From: Paralvinella palmiformis
Taxonomy: Eukaryota; Annelida; Polychaeta; Terebellida; Alvinellidae
Length of the DNA: 64,000 nt
Direction: 5' to 3'
NCBI GenBank assembly: GCA_025642065.1
Contig: JAODUP010000584.1
Location: 62,001-126,000, forward strand
The notes beneath the pieces were generated by a model. It worked only from the letters and a program-made list of their open reading frames with translations. It searched no databases and was not told the origin of the DNA. Shown in pieces: positions 48,953 to 60,717 of the stretch. Position 1 is the stretch's first letter; each line of letters opens with the position of its first letter. Position numbers and translations under genes: made by a program.

Positions 48953-49180
48953 GGGTGAGCTCCGGTGGCCTAGCGGTTAAGCACCCGGCACTTGGTGCCA
49001 AGAGTCACAGGTTCGAACCCCGTAAGAGGTCGAAACTTTTCCAGAGATTAATTTCTCGGCTCACAACATCGTGGGTGGCTGACCACGTTAAATGGCGCTG
49101 CCGTCTCCACTGAATTATTAAAAATAAATGGGGACGTAAAACACTCTGGCAGTCACCTGCCGACAATGACTAAAGGACCA
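48953..49180 (+). mobile_element. SINE-C copy with tRNA-like head
   Basis: A third family. Head GGTGGCCTAGCGGTTAAGCA and B-box CAGGTTCGAACCCCG, then the body AAACTTTTCCAGAGATTA ... ACGTTAAATGGCGCTGCC. A second, headless copy lies at 27,360-27,470. Confidence 0.7.
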
Positions 49181-49348
49181 ATTAACCCCTCACAACACAG
49201 CTGGACTGACCACGACATTGCCGCACTCCTCATCAGAAAGGCCACCATCATCCCAGACATTATTCTCCCTTTACTTAAGAAAGATCCATACATCTTCCAC
49301 TAAAATCAGTTATTATATAAAATATCCTTTTTATTTATTCTACTTCCA

Positions 49349-49395
49349 GAGGCTGTGCTCAGTAAGCGACAGCCTGGGGTAAATCCCCAAACTAC
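49349..49395. repeat. Two-hairpin motif, copy 1
   Basis: AGGCTGTGC .. AAGCGACAGCCT forms a 7-bp stem, followed by GGGGTAAATCCCC, a second small stem. Other copies are at 49,489 and 50,209. Confidence 0.5.
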
Positions 49396-49488
49396 ACACA
49401 CAAACTCTGGCAGTGACCACCCTCAGGGTATTTCGGCTCCATCTTTCCGTACTGCTTAGTGGTGGGGGGAGATTTCTCAACCACTCCA

Positions 49489-49545
49489 ACATAGAGGCTG
49501 TGCCGAATAAGCGACAGCCTGGTGATTCTCCCGAACACCAAAGCC
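49489..49545. repeat. Two-hairpin motif, copy 2
   Basis: AACATAGAGGCTGTGCCGAA, TAAGCGACAGCCTGGTGATT, CTCCCGAACA. The first stem is intact and the second weakened by one change. Confidence 0.5.
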
Positions 49546-49560
49546 ACCCAAGGGAGACAG

Positions 49561-49562
<2 letters not shown>

Positions 49563-49622
<60 letters not shown>
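49563..49622. repeat. (GA)n microsatellite
   Basis: About 30 uninterrupted GA units. Confidence 0.95.
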
Positions 49623-49625
<3 letters not shown>

Positions 49626-50026
49626 ACAAGTTAATAGAGAGCGAATAAGCAGTGAATGAAGCAATGTATCTCGCAACTAGATACATTGAGATGATTGACG
49701 CATGTTACCAGATAGATCTTTGCTAGACGTAGCAGCAAAATACACCGAGTCTTCCGTCTTCTGTGTGTGAAGGAACGCGCAAATTAATAAATAGAATTGC
49801 TGCCTAGAATTCTATATGTGTCGGGTACTCGCTTCAGTCTTGTACGCCACTCGCGACTTACAAGGATGAGCATATAGTCGGCATCATCAAGATGAGGTAT
49901 AATGAGAAGATCTAATCCGAATGTCACGTTGAAGGAAGGAATTCTGTCATTATAGCCTGTCCACATCAACGACTAACTCCGTATAGTTACCATCCAGATT
50001 CACTGGAGCGCCGTTCCATATATGTA

Positions 50027-50056
50027 CAAAGAGTGTAATATATATTACACTCTTTG
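50027..50056. repeat. Perfect 30-bp palindrome, no loop
   Basis: CAAAGAGTGTAATAT followed directly by its reverse complement. Confidence 0.9.
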
Positions 50057-50208
50057 ATACGTAGCTGAGTATAGGGACGGTGTGATGGAGTCTAAGGTCA
50101 TTATCTCTCATGAGAATCATACGACCTCTTCAGAAAACGTTGAAAAGTACCGAGATCCGGGACGCTGCCGGCTCGGCCGCCCGTCCTGTATCTTGGGCTC
50201 CACTGCAA

Positions 50209-50262
50209 CATAGAGGCTGTGCTGATTAAGCGACAGCCTGGGGATTCTCCCCGAACAACAAA
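50209..50262. repeat. Two-hairpin motif, copy 3
   Basis: AACATAGAGGCTGTGCTGAT, TAAGCGACAGCCTGGGGATT, CTCCCCGAACA. Both stems are intact (AGGCTGT/ACAGCCT and GGGGA/TCCCC). Confidence 0.5.
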
Positions 50263-50393
50263 ACCAAAACCGAATCCTAGCTATGGCAACCGGAATTTTT
50301 TTAATGGCGCGCATAAGGGAGTGCAACACATAGAATGATGACACACGTATCCCAGACTGTGATTACGAGAGACAACTCAGAAAAAGACTAATA

Positions 50394-50675
50394 CGGGCAT
50401 TTATTTAATTTACGTGGCTGGTAACCTCAAACAAGGAAGACTCATATGGTTTGTAATTTACAGCCTCAATACCGGAACTAATTCTAAATAAATTTAGAAT
50501 TTACAATAAATGGCACATTCGATGGAGAAAATCTTGCCAGTTGCATGGTTTGATGAAAAACTCCTCCTACTATAGTGCCACGACCGGGATCCGAACCTGC
50601 GACCTCCGGTACATCATGACCATAACCATGAGTTAATAGTCCCACGCTCTACCCATGAAGCCATTGAGACGGTTC
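50394..50675 (-). mobile_element. SINE-B copy, full length
   Basis: Body with GGTTTGTAATTTACAGCC and CTCCTCCTACTATAGTGCCA, then CGACCGGGATCCGAACCTGC (B-box complement) and the head complement ending near CCCATGAAGCCATTGAG. Lies just upstream of a SINE-A copy. Confidence 0.75.
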
Positions 50676-50749
50676 AGATATTGTGCGTATGACAGGCGTT
50701 AAATTAATTTACAGTGCCAAACTATTTAGAGTTAATTCAGAAAATTGGG

Positions 50750-50937
50750 GGCGCCTCCTTGGTCTAGTTGATAGCGCGTTGAACCACATATAACTACCAC
50801 CTGAGTTCGAATCTCGGGTAGGTATATCTGAAGGTTGTTTCATCTTTGACTTCGCTTCATTACCGTTGGAGGTCGCTTGGTCCATTTAGCCAACCACGTG
50901 CACAAAAGTAGCCGTAAAACATCAATCCTAAATCATC
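50750..50937 (+). mobile_element. SINE-A copy, full length
   Basis: Forward copy. Head GGCGCCTCCTTGGTCTAGTT, B-box-like GAGTTCGAATCTCGG, then the body and an AAAACATCAATCC tail. Confidence 0.8.
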
Positions 50938-50939
50938 GT

Positions 50940-52000
50940 CTTCAGGAAATTGAAATAACCTATTAAAAACCATACGTTTATTATTTTCATTTCAGTTACA
51001 TTTACCTTTATAGCGGATCCAACTTCTATATGGCCATGTACGTCGTAGAGCGGGTGGAATAACAGAAGCTTTGATCATAATCTTTAAACCGGTCGGCACC
51101 AGGTCCCAGGAGCTAGCCCCCTCGCCCAGGCAGCTCATTGTTTAGGGTAACCGATGCATATTCGTTTAGTTACACGTAAGAGGTTGTACTTTGTGGAGTG
51201 GGTGCACTCATTCCTGTTAAAGCTACTCAGTCCTATTTTCGCAGTTCCGACGACGGGATAGATGGAGCCTCAGGATCATTGCATTTAGATATATCAGTTG
51301 GTACGAATATACGATACATTGGATGGTAAAAACACACGTTCCTGGCTTCTTATCTCCCCCAAGGAGTTTTGTGGCCACAATTGTTTGGGGGACTACTGTT
51401 AAATGCAATTCGCTCGGTTACACAAAAGTAGGTGCCTACAGCCCTGTAATAAGTGTAGAAAGGGTGTTATTAAACGTTTCTCGCTGTGCCAGGGCTGGGG
51501 ATGGGGATGCTGAACTGTATTGGTTAATGATGTAAGCGCAGGCAGTGAGTTATTGAAAACAAGTTTATCCGCCTGGCGGCGATAGACATCTCGAGAATTT
51601 ACCGTTAGACATAGTTATACTATGTGGTATATCCGATAATATGGCACACGCACAAAGAACGCGAGCGGACACTCCGAGACGAGATTGAAGCAGCCACAGA
51701 TGTTCGACCGGAATATGACCGGCTACATTATAACGTTTAATTTTAATTAGAGAAATTATTAATTTATGTAACATATATTTAAAAATTATATTAATAAAAC
51801 AAGGGCACATGACTTTACAGGACGCAGCCAGAAACTGGTCCAAGAGGAGGCTAGACTGGGTATGTTGACAGACAGTCTTGTCTTGTTGAAGTTTGGGATA
51901 GAGACCCATGGCTGTCGCCTATTGGACGTAGCCACAAGGTGTTGATTTCGATTATTTTGGTGATGACAGTTGTTTTAAAATGGTGGCACATCAGTTTACT
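50940..52000. other. No gene or known repeat seen
   Basis: Open frames here are short and lack family resemblance or splice context. Less AT-rich than the flanks. Confidence 0.4.
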
Positions 52001-52005
52001 ATAAT

Positions 52006-52165
52006 TGTCATGTTCGGGGGAGTAAAACCTTACCAGTTGCCTGGTTGGACTAAAAACTCCTATTATAATGTTACGGCCGGGATCCGAACATTCGGTCTCC
52101 CGAACAGCATGAACTATGGGTACAGAAGTCCCACGCTCTTACCCAGTAGTCCATAGGGGCGGTCT
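52006..52165 (-). mobile_element. SINE-B copy, body-truncated
   Basis: Only the head-proximal half: CCTTACCAGTTGCCTGGTTG, CGGCCGGGATCCGAACATTC and TCTTACCCAGTAGTCCATAG. It abuts a LINE 3' relic on the same strand. Confidence 0.65.
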
Positions 52166-52179
52166 GATCTGTCCTTGGT

Positions 52180-52425
52180 ATGTGTAGGGATATTTCTGGA
52201 GAAGTGGGGTTACGATGTCTGGTAGGGATGTTGATTTCCTCATGAGTAATGCTGCTAGGTGATGGTCTGGAAGTTGGTAGTCTTCCGGACGGAGATGACC
52301 TTTGGTGCTTCCGGTAGGCTGGGCAGTTGAGCAGATAATGTACCGGGTCGTACACTTGTTGATAGTACCGGCATATTGTTTCGGGTGTGGCAGACAATGT
52401 TTAGCCAGTGAGTTATAAACGACTT
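52180..52425 (-). pseudogene. LINE 3' relic with zinc-knuckle-like end
   Basis: PETICRYYQQVYDPVHYLLN, CPAYRKHQ fits the C..C/H..C finger at the end of many LINE ORF2 proteins, with one Cys changed. An upstream piece (SLAKHCLPH) is in another frame. Confidence 0.55.
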
Positions 52426-53232
52426 GAACTCGGTTACAGCTGAAGGGATCGATAATCCGTCAAATAAAGATTGGACAAGTTTTGGCTTGCGGACAATTTT
52501 CTTCGAACGTTATGTTTATTCAAGTGTACCAGTCAGGACCGGAATAAAAAATCAGGCAGTATATTCGGTATCCAAGCTAGCTCAGAACGTGATAGTTAGA
52601 GCGTACGACTAGTAGCCGAACGGTCGAGGGGGTTGGAGGCTCAGTGAGCTGCAATGCCGTCATGTGGCTGGTTCACTAATCCATAAAAAATTGTACCTGA
52701 CAGGACGCGCTAGCTATGTGTTTGAGTAAATTTATAACTTTTCTATGTCATCCTACTAATGAGTAGCCCTGGCTTAGGAAACATTATTATGACTCATATA
52801 TAAAAAAAGACACGTATTAGGCCAAAGAAAGCCAGGTCACCGGCGCCCTCTTATTTATTTATTATTATAAGAATAAGGTGGACTTTATATCACGTTGCCA
52901 CTAGAGCTCGACAATCTCCAGGTGAGTTCAGTTGAATACACTGACCATATTATCACATGTATGCGTTCTACCTTTGGGAAGTTAGCTATAAATATTGACA
53001 ATAATAATTGAGGACGGACCGATAGAGTGTTTTTATTTGGACAGCAGAACTTTCCCATATCAACACGTCTCTACAAATTAGTAAATTAATGCGTTAAGAT
53101 GTTATTAACCGTTTTTTTTGTAGGTAGGTGCAATATTTTCCTTGTTTGCTTTAAAAAAATTTAAGCACAAATATTGAATGACTTGGAAAGGTATCTAAAA
53201 TAATCAATTTTCCCCTTACTATAGTCAGCTAT

Positions 53233-54127
53233 CAATAGACCGATTCAGGCGAAATGCACTGCATCGGTTACCAACTGCCGTCTCGGGTTAGAAACAGCTA
53301 GATCTATATGGCAACTTTTCACTAACGATAAATACTGGAAATCTTTCAGCAAATTATTTCATGTTACACGGAGACTGAGACTAGTAATTCAGCTTGACTC
53401 ATGTCGACGCGTAGGGAATTTTAGCATGGATTTCAATGGATTAAACAAATGATTTTAAAATAAAACTTTTAGCTGAATGTAAATTGATTTTAATGAAGAG
53501 GTTTTAAATATTTAATATAGACTTTTGGAAATATTAATTTTACTTGTACCAATCATATATGTATCGCCTGTATTCTATTAGATACAAAATGTTATTACAT
53601 TAGAATATTAACAGCCTTGACATTTACTTAAACATTGCACGAATGGCTGATTCATAAAATAAAATAGCTAGTTCACTTTCAATAGTTTAGATATTACGCA
53701 TAAATACCAATGTTACAGTAATAGGAATCACCCATTGAATTTTAATTTATGTGGTCATTGATTTTATCCATTCACATCGTCATGTCAGATGGCAAAGGTT
53801 CTACAAAAATAAGTTTGAATTTGACAGGCCGAACCATGACAGCCTTAGTTTCTTAGTTTAGTAGCAAATATCTATTTGATGAAGTCTATGCCATTCCTAT
53901 TAAATGCAAAATTATGATCTGGTGATCCCATACCCTTAATGGACTATAACTAAAATCCAAATATAGCTGGTAAATAGCCTAAATTACATACTTTTTAGTA
54001 TGACATTTATCGGCCACTATACGCCTAAATCACCATGCAACACAGCAATTCTTAGACTTCTAACCCGTGACCGCAGTGTGAAATTCAGCCGCATTGTGGC
54101 AGCAGGGGCAATTGAATCGGTCTATTG
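53233..54127. mobile_element. 895-bp terminal-inverted-repeat element
   Basis: CAATAGACCGATTC at 53233-53246 is mirrored exactly at 54114-54127. Further in, GGGTTAGAA-type sequence is inverted too (TCTCGGGTTAGAA versus CTTCTAACCCGTGA), so the inverted ends are longer but diverged. A related end occurs at 25,964. No transposase frame inside. Confidence 0.6.
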
Positions 54128-54978
54128 TAGTGTAGATCTTGTCATTCTGCGCCAGTGGCAGCAGAAATAGAGCTCCCGGTCTTTCACAAGATATTCAGTT
54201 TAAAAGGCACTTCTATGACTTGAATTTTTGAGGTTTTCTTGTTTTCTATGCATATTTACTATTTTTTATATTTGATTGCACAGACATCTGGATAAACACA
54301 TGGGGATTTCAGTCAAACACAATTATGTATTAAGTCTGTTGTTTACCTTGGCAATTCTTCACGATTGAGGTGAACAGGTATTGTTAGAGCTAGCTACCCA
54401 CGAAAGAAAGCACGACCTTGCCGCATGCGACCTGTATATCTAGAGAGACTGGCATATCTAAAAACAACACATGAATGTTAGGCTATTCGCGAATTATTGA
54501 CTCAAACAGTAGACCAACAGAGATATAATTTCAATGATTCTTGCCCTGGCTGTATAATATTATAGGATTGACTGTGTATGATTACAATAGCACGCGATAT
54601 TTTTGAACTAATGTATATTGGATTTTGTCTGGTTCAGGAAAACATAAATTGATAAGCATGTTTATCAGTCTATCAGGAGCGTTATTTTCTGTTATTTATG
54701 GTGTTGGTATGCAACATCAATTCTTTAACTGGTTCAGCTAACGGTGTGGGAGTGACCCCCCCCCCCTACATGCTTGTTTGTGAGTTGTTCTGGCTGTGGG
54801 CTGAGCACATGTTTTACCAATCCTCATTGTACTTCTGATTGAGCATTTCTGAATGGAAATATCGATCACCTGTTTTGTATTACAGTAGACGCCATGCTTG
54901 GTTAGGTCGCGAAGGTAAGGAAGCATAGGAATAAACTTTGAATGTGTATATATATGTGTGTGTATATATGTATATTGA

Positions 54979-55097
54979 CGTGTGTGTGTGTGTGTGCGTG
55001 TGCGTGTGCGTGTGCGTGTGCGTGTGCGTGTGCGTGTGCGTGTGCGTGTGCGTGTGCGTGCGTGCGTGCGTGTGTGCGTGTGTGCGCGCGTGTGTTT
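54979..55097. repeat. (GTGTGC)n minisatellite
   Basis: A GT run passing into GTGTGC hexamers and then GTGC/GTGTGCGC variants. It ends exactly where the 1.07 kb duplication starts. Confidence 0.95.
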
Positions 55098-57475
55098 TAG
55101 GGTACATATAAAGAGGCAGCTGGCACAGAGCATCAACATATCTAAACATCCTTCGAGACTTACCTCCATAAATCTAAATACAAATACAACTATACATACA
55201 TTAATCTAAAAATAAAATGTTCCATACCTCCACATATTGATAGATGTGTGCGTATACCTAAGCATGTGTCTGGTCTACTCATCAGCCTGAGGGAACCAGC
55301 TAATTCGCTTTTCGTACGCGACAAATATGTCACGCCCACAGGAAAGCGTCTACATGCAGACTACGTACAAAAAGCGGAAGCACGTAAAAACATACCATTT
55401 GATACCACAGCTCGCAGCAAACAACACCTGCGTGTGGTTCAATGGTGACTTGCTACATACATATCATAAACTATTTTGACACCACAGTTTACATTCAACA
55501 GTAATTTTCTGTGGTCCATAAGAAACCTGTATATAAAACATTTCGACACCTCAGATGCTGACCTCAGCTTTATTCTGGGTTCGAATAACTGAATAAATCC
55601 TACCTATATGAACCATGTATCAATACACGTCCGACTAGTCTGGCGTCGAAGTTCTTCTCTAACCTAAGTGAAAATTTAAGCCTTTTATATACCCTCAGCG
55701 TGTTAACAAACATTACAGTTTGTTCATAACAAAGAGAATGTACACTAACTCAGTATGGGCTCACTGAAGTGACTTAACTAAAATAAAAACAAAGTAGCAA
55801 TACCGCACAATGGATTATTACTGGACTAGAACGAAATATCGTCTCAAACCTGAGTAAATACTATGATTTACTCGAACCTAACAGCTAATCCTCAAAAGTT
55901 TTCGTTCATCACTAAGTGAACGTTCATTCACGCCCTATTTAGCGTCCCTAAGTATATGCAGTTAAGTGTGGTGGTATCTCAATTAAAGCGCCTATCCACT
56001 TGATCTATTTGACCCATGGTCGAGAACAGCGGATATCAGGCAGCTCTCCGATACTGCGAATGACACGTCGGGATTATAATAGCTATACATTTAACAAATT
56101 TCCTATATCAGTGTAATCTAATTACTCATAATATGGGAAAAACTCTGTCCGCAGCTTAATACCCATGGAGATTCCTGCCGGAGTAACAAACGACTCCAGG
56201 AGTATAAATCCATCAAGCAGCATTGTATGAATTAATAGGTCGTTTCGCCAGACCACATAAGAGGACAACAATATAGATTCTACATTATACATAACAAAGC
56301 TAATAGACTCAAACATGTTGTAATAATGACATACCTTTCTTACATTGGTGTAACAAGGAATCTGGATGGAAATAGATAAGATGTCTGGCACAGGCAATGT
56401 GCGTTTTAGGGTACATATAAAGAGGCAACAGGCACAGAGCATCAACATATCTAAACATCCTTCGAGACCTACCTCCATAAATCTAAATACAAATACAACT
56501 ATACATACATTAATCTAAAAATAAAATGTTCCATACCTCCACATATTGATAGATGTGTGCGTATACCTAAGCATGTGTCTGGTCTACTCATCAGCCTGTG
56601 GGAACCAGCTAATTCGCTTTTCGTACGCGACAAATATGTCACGCCCACAGGAAAGCGGCTACATGCAGGCTACGTACAAAAAGCGGAAGCACCTAAAACA
56701 CATACCATTTGATACCACAGCTCGCAGCAAACAACACCTGCGTGTGGTTCAATGGTGACTTGCTACATACATATCATAAACTATATTGACACCACAGTTT
56801 ACATTCAACAGTAATTTTCTGTGGTCCAAAAGAAACCTGTATATAAAACATTTCGACACCTCAGATGCTGACCTCAGCTTTATTCTGGGTTCGAATAACT
56901 GAATAAATACTACCTATATGAACCATGTATCAATACATGTCCGACTAGTCTGGCGTCGAAGTTCTTCTCTAACCTAAGTGAAACTTTAAGCCTTTTATAT
57001 ACCCTCAGCGTGTTAACAAACATTACAGTTTGTTCATAACAAAGAGAATGTACACTAACTCAGTATGGACTCACTGAAGTGATTTAACTAAAATAAAAAC
57101 AAAGTAGCAATACCGCACAATGGATTATTACTGGACTAGGACGAAATATCGTCTCAAACCTGAGTAAATACTATGATTTACTCGAACCTAACAGCTAATC
57201 CTCATACGTTTCTGTTCATAGCTAAGTGAACGTTCGTTCACGCCCTATTTAGCGTCCCTAAGTATATGCAGTTAAGTGTGGTGGGATCTAAATTAAAGCG
57301 CCTATCCACTTGATCTATTTGACCCATGGTCGAGAACAGCAGATTTCAAGCAGATCTCTGATACTGCGAATGACACGTCGGGATTATAATAGCTATACAT
57401 TTAACAAATTTCCTATATCAGTGTAACCTAATTAATCATAATATGGGAAAACACTCTCCGGCCGCAGCTTAATAC
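55095..57475. repeat. ~1.07 kb direct duplication with 240-bp spacer
   Basis: 55095-56163 and 56404-57475 are the same sequence offset by 1,309 bases with scattered substitutions and small indels. Both begin at TTTTAGGGTACATATAAAGA and end at GCAGCTTAATACC. The left copy abuts a GTGTGC minisatellite. Frames do not survive between copies on the plus strand, so coding is unlikely there. Confidence 0.9.
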
Positions 57476-57946
57476 CTATAATATATTACGCATTGACAGC
57501 TTATTTCATATTTCAATATCTGTGTGGTTTGCTATTTAAATATTCAAATCAGTTTTATTAACGGTGGAATTATTCAATTCAAATTGGTTAACGATGGAAT
57601 TATTCAATTTAAGGTTTTCTCACTAATGATTTCAAGTGAAATCTGTTTATAATTGTGATCTATGAATAAAAAAAACCTAACAAGTTGTTTATCGTAAATT
57701 ACTACTCTTATAATAACAATGCATGTTACCCGATAACGCTCACTTTCTAGCAATGCTTATGTCGTGTATACTCATTTCATGTTGTTTTATTATTATATTC
57801 TAGTATATTCATGTTAGGTTTGATAGTTCTATGTTTAACTGTTTATTATCTTTGTATATATGTAATTATGTCGGTCAGTTGTTTGTATGTGGGCGGGGGA
57901 GATAGGAGTTTATTAGTGTAGGCAATTTTGCCGAACTGTTTTCTAT

Positions 57947-58780
57947 ATGGCGAGTAACGTTAAACTCGGTAGGATCGTGGCGAATGAGTTTAATTTAATA
58001 TCTATGTATAATAATGTGAATGATACCGAGGATAGAGACTCACCGTTTCCATTTAATTCTTCAAACTGTTCGTATTACGAGCCGCCTTACTTCCAACGGT
58101 ACATTCACACTAACATATTGATGATGATGATGATGATGAATGATGTTTTACGGCTACTCTTGTGTACGCGGTAGGCTAAATGGGCCAAGCGACATCCAGA
58201 TGTAATGAAGTGAAGTGAAACATGAAACACCCTCCATATATGCCCACGCCGAGATTCGAACACGGGTGCTAGTAATCTGTAATCCAGCACGCTACCGTTA
58301 GACCACGGAGAGGGATCAGATATATATATATTCCATTTAAATAGCCGCGGTCTCTCCGCCAATTGAGATTCATTTGATGAGCTCATATACAATTTAAGTT
58401 GTCTTACTTTGTCTTTTTATGTCATAGGCATCATTGACATTTATCAGTGCAAAAATGATGGACGTCTTCGATTAACTGGATATCACAATATTATTTTACG
58501 ATATTGAGAGGACGAGCTCAGAGATGGTATAGATCTCTTTATAAAAGATAATCTGATATGTAAACTTAGAGACGATATCTCTGTATATGATACACATATT
58601 TTAGAATAAGTTTTTATCGAAATAACAAATATACACGGAAAAGGTATAATAATAGATGTCATATAAAGACCAAACAGTTGGCCGCACGCTGATCTTGACA
58701 TTGTTTTCTCGCATTTTGCGTACTGTATCATCATAGTCTATGGACATGCCAGTTTAAAGTTTGCACATCTCTAACAAGAG
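57947..58780 (+). pseudogene. LINE 5' ORF and endonuclease relic interrupted by SINE-A
   Basis: 57947-58118 opens with MASNVKLGRIVANEFN and SSNCSYYEPPYF, resembling LINE ORF starts. After the SINE, 58430-58780 reads with stops GIDLFIKDNLICKLRDD, FIEITNIHGKGIII and RPNSWPHADLDI, an endonuclease-like stretch. Stops and a frameshift show decay. Confidence 0.6.
58120..58316 (-). mobile_element. SINE-A copy inserted in a LINE relic
   Basis: Reverse copy starting with (GAT)n and ending in the head complement CTACCGTTAGACCACGGAG. LINE-derived frame lies on both sides, so the SINE is the younger insertion. Confidence 0.8.
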
Positions 58781-60475
<1,695 letters not shown>

Positions 60476-60717
60476 TGAATATATGTTGATCTACTATTGA
60501 ACCATATGGAGGTGTTATTAACTGCGAGCTGCGGTGTTAAATGGTTTTTTTTTTGTTTGCTTCCGCTTACATACAAAGAAATCATACTAAAATATATACA
60601 ATCATCATAGTTAGTATCAGCAAGCAACAGAATATTAATAAACGTCTGTTTGATATTCACTGATAAATGCTATTCTCTTCATTATTAACCAAAACAATGT
60701 ATTTTTCTTATTACTAG

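Noticed and set aside
48958..49030. Possible tRNA gene (TGGCCTAGCGGTTAAGC .. GGTTCGAACCC)
   Set aside because: No matching acceptor stem at the 3' side, and the sequence runs on into a body repeated at 27.4 kb; treated as a SINE head.
51565..51909. 114-codon minus-strand frame
   Set aside because: No recognisable motif, mixed composition and no splice signals; not supported as a gene.
54738..55169. 143-codon minus-strand frame of Thr/Arg repeats
   Set aside because: Translation of the GTGTGC minisatellite; no coding context.
56122..56478. 118-codon minus-strand frame starting MEVGLEGCLDMLMLCA
   Set aside because: Only the first ~27 codons recur in the other duplicate copy and the rest falls in the unshared spacer; kept as a remark in the duplication finding, not as a gene.
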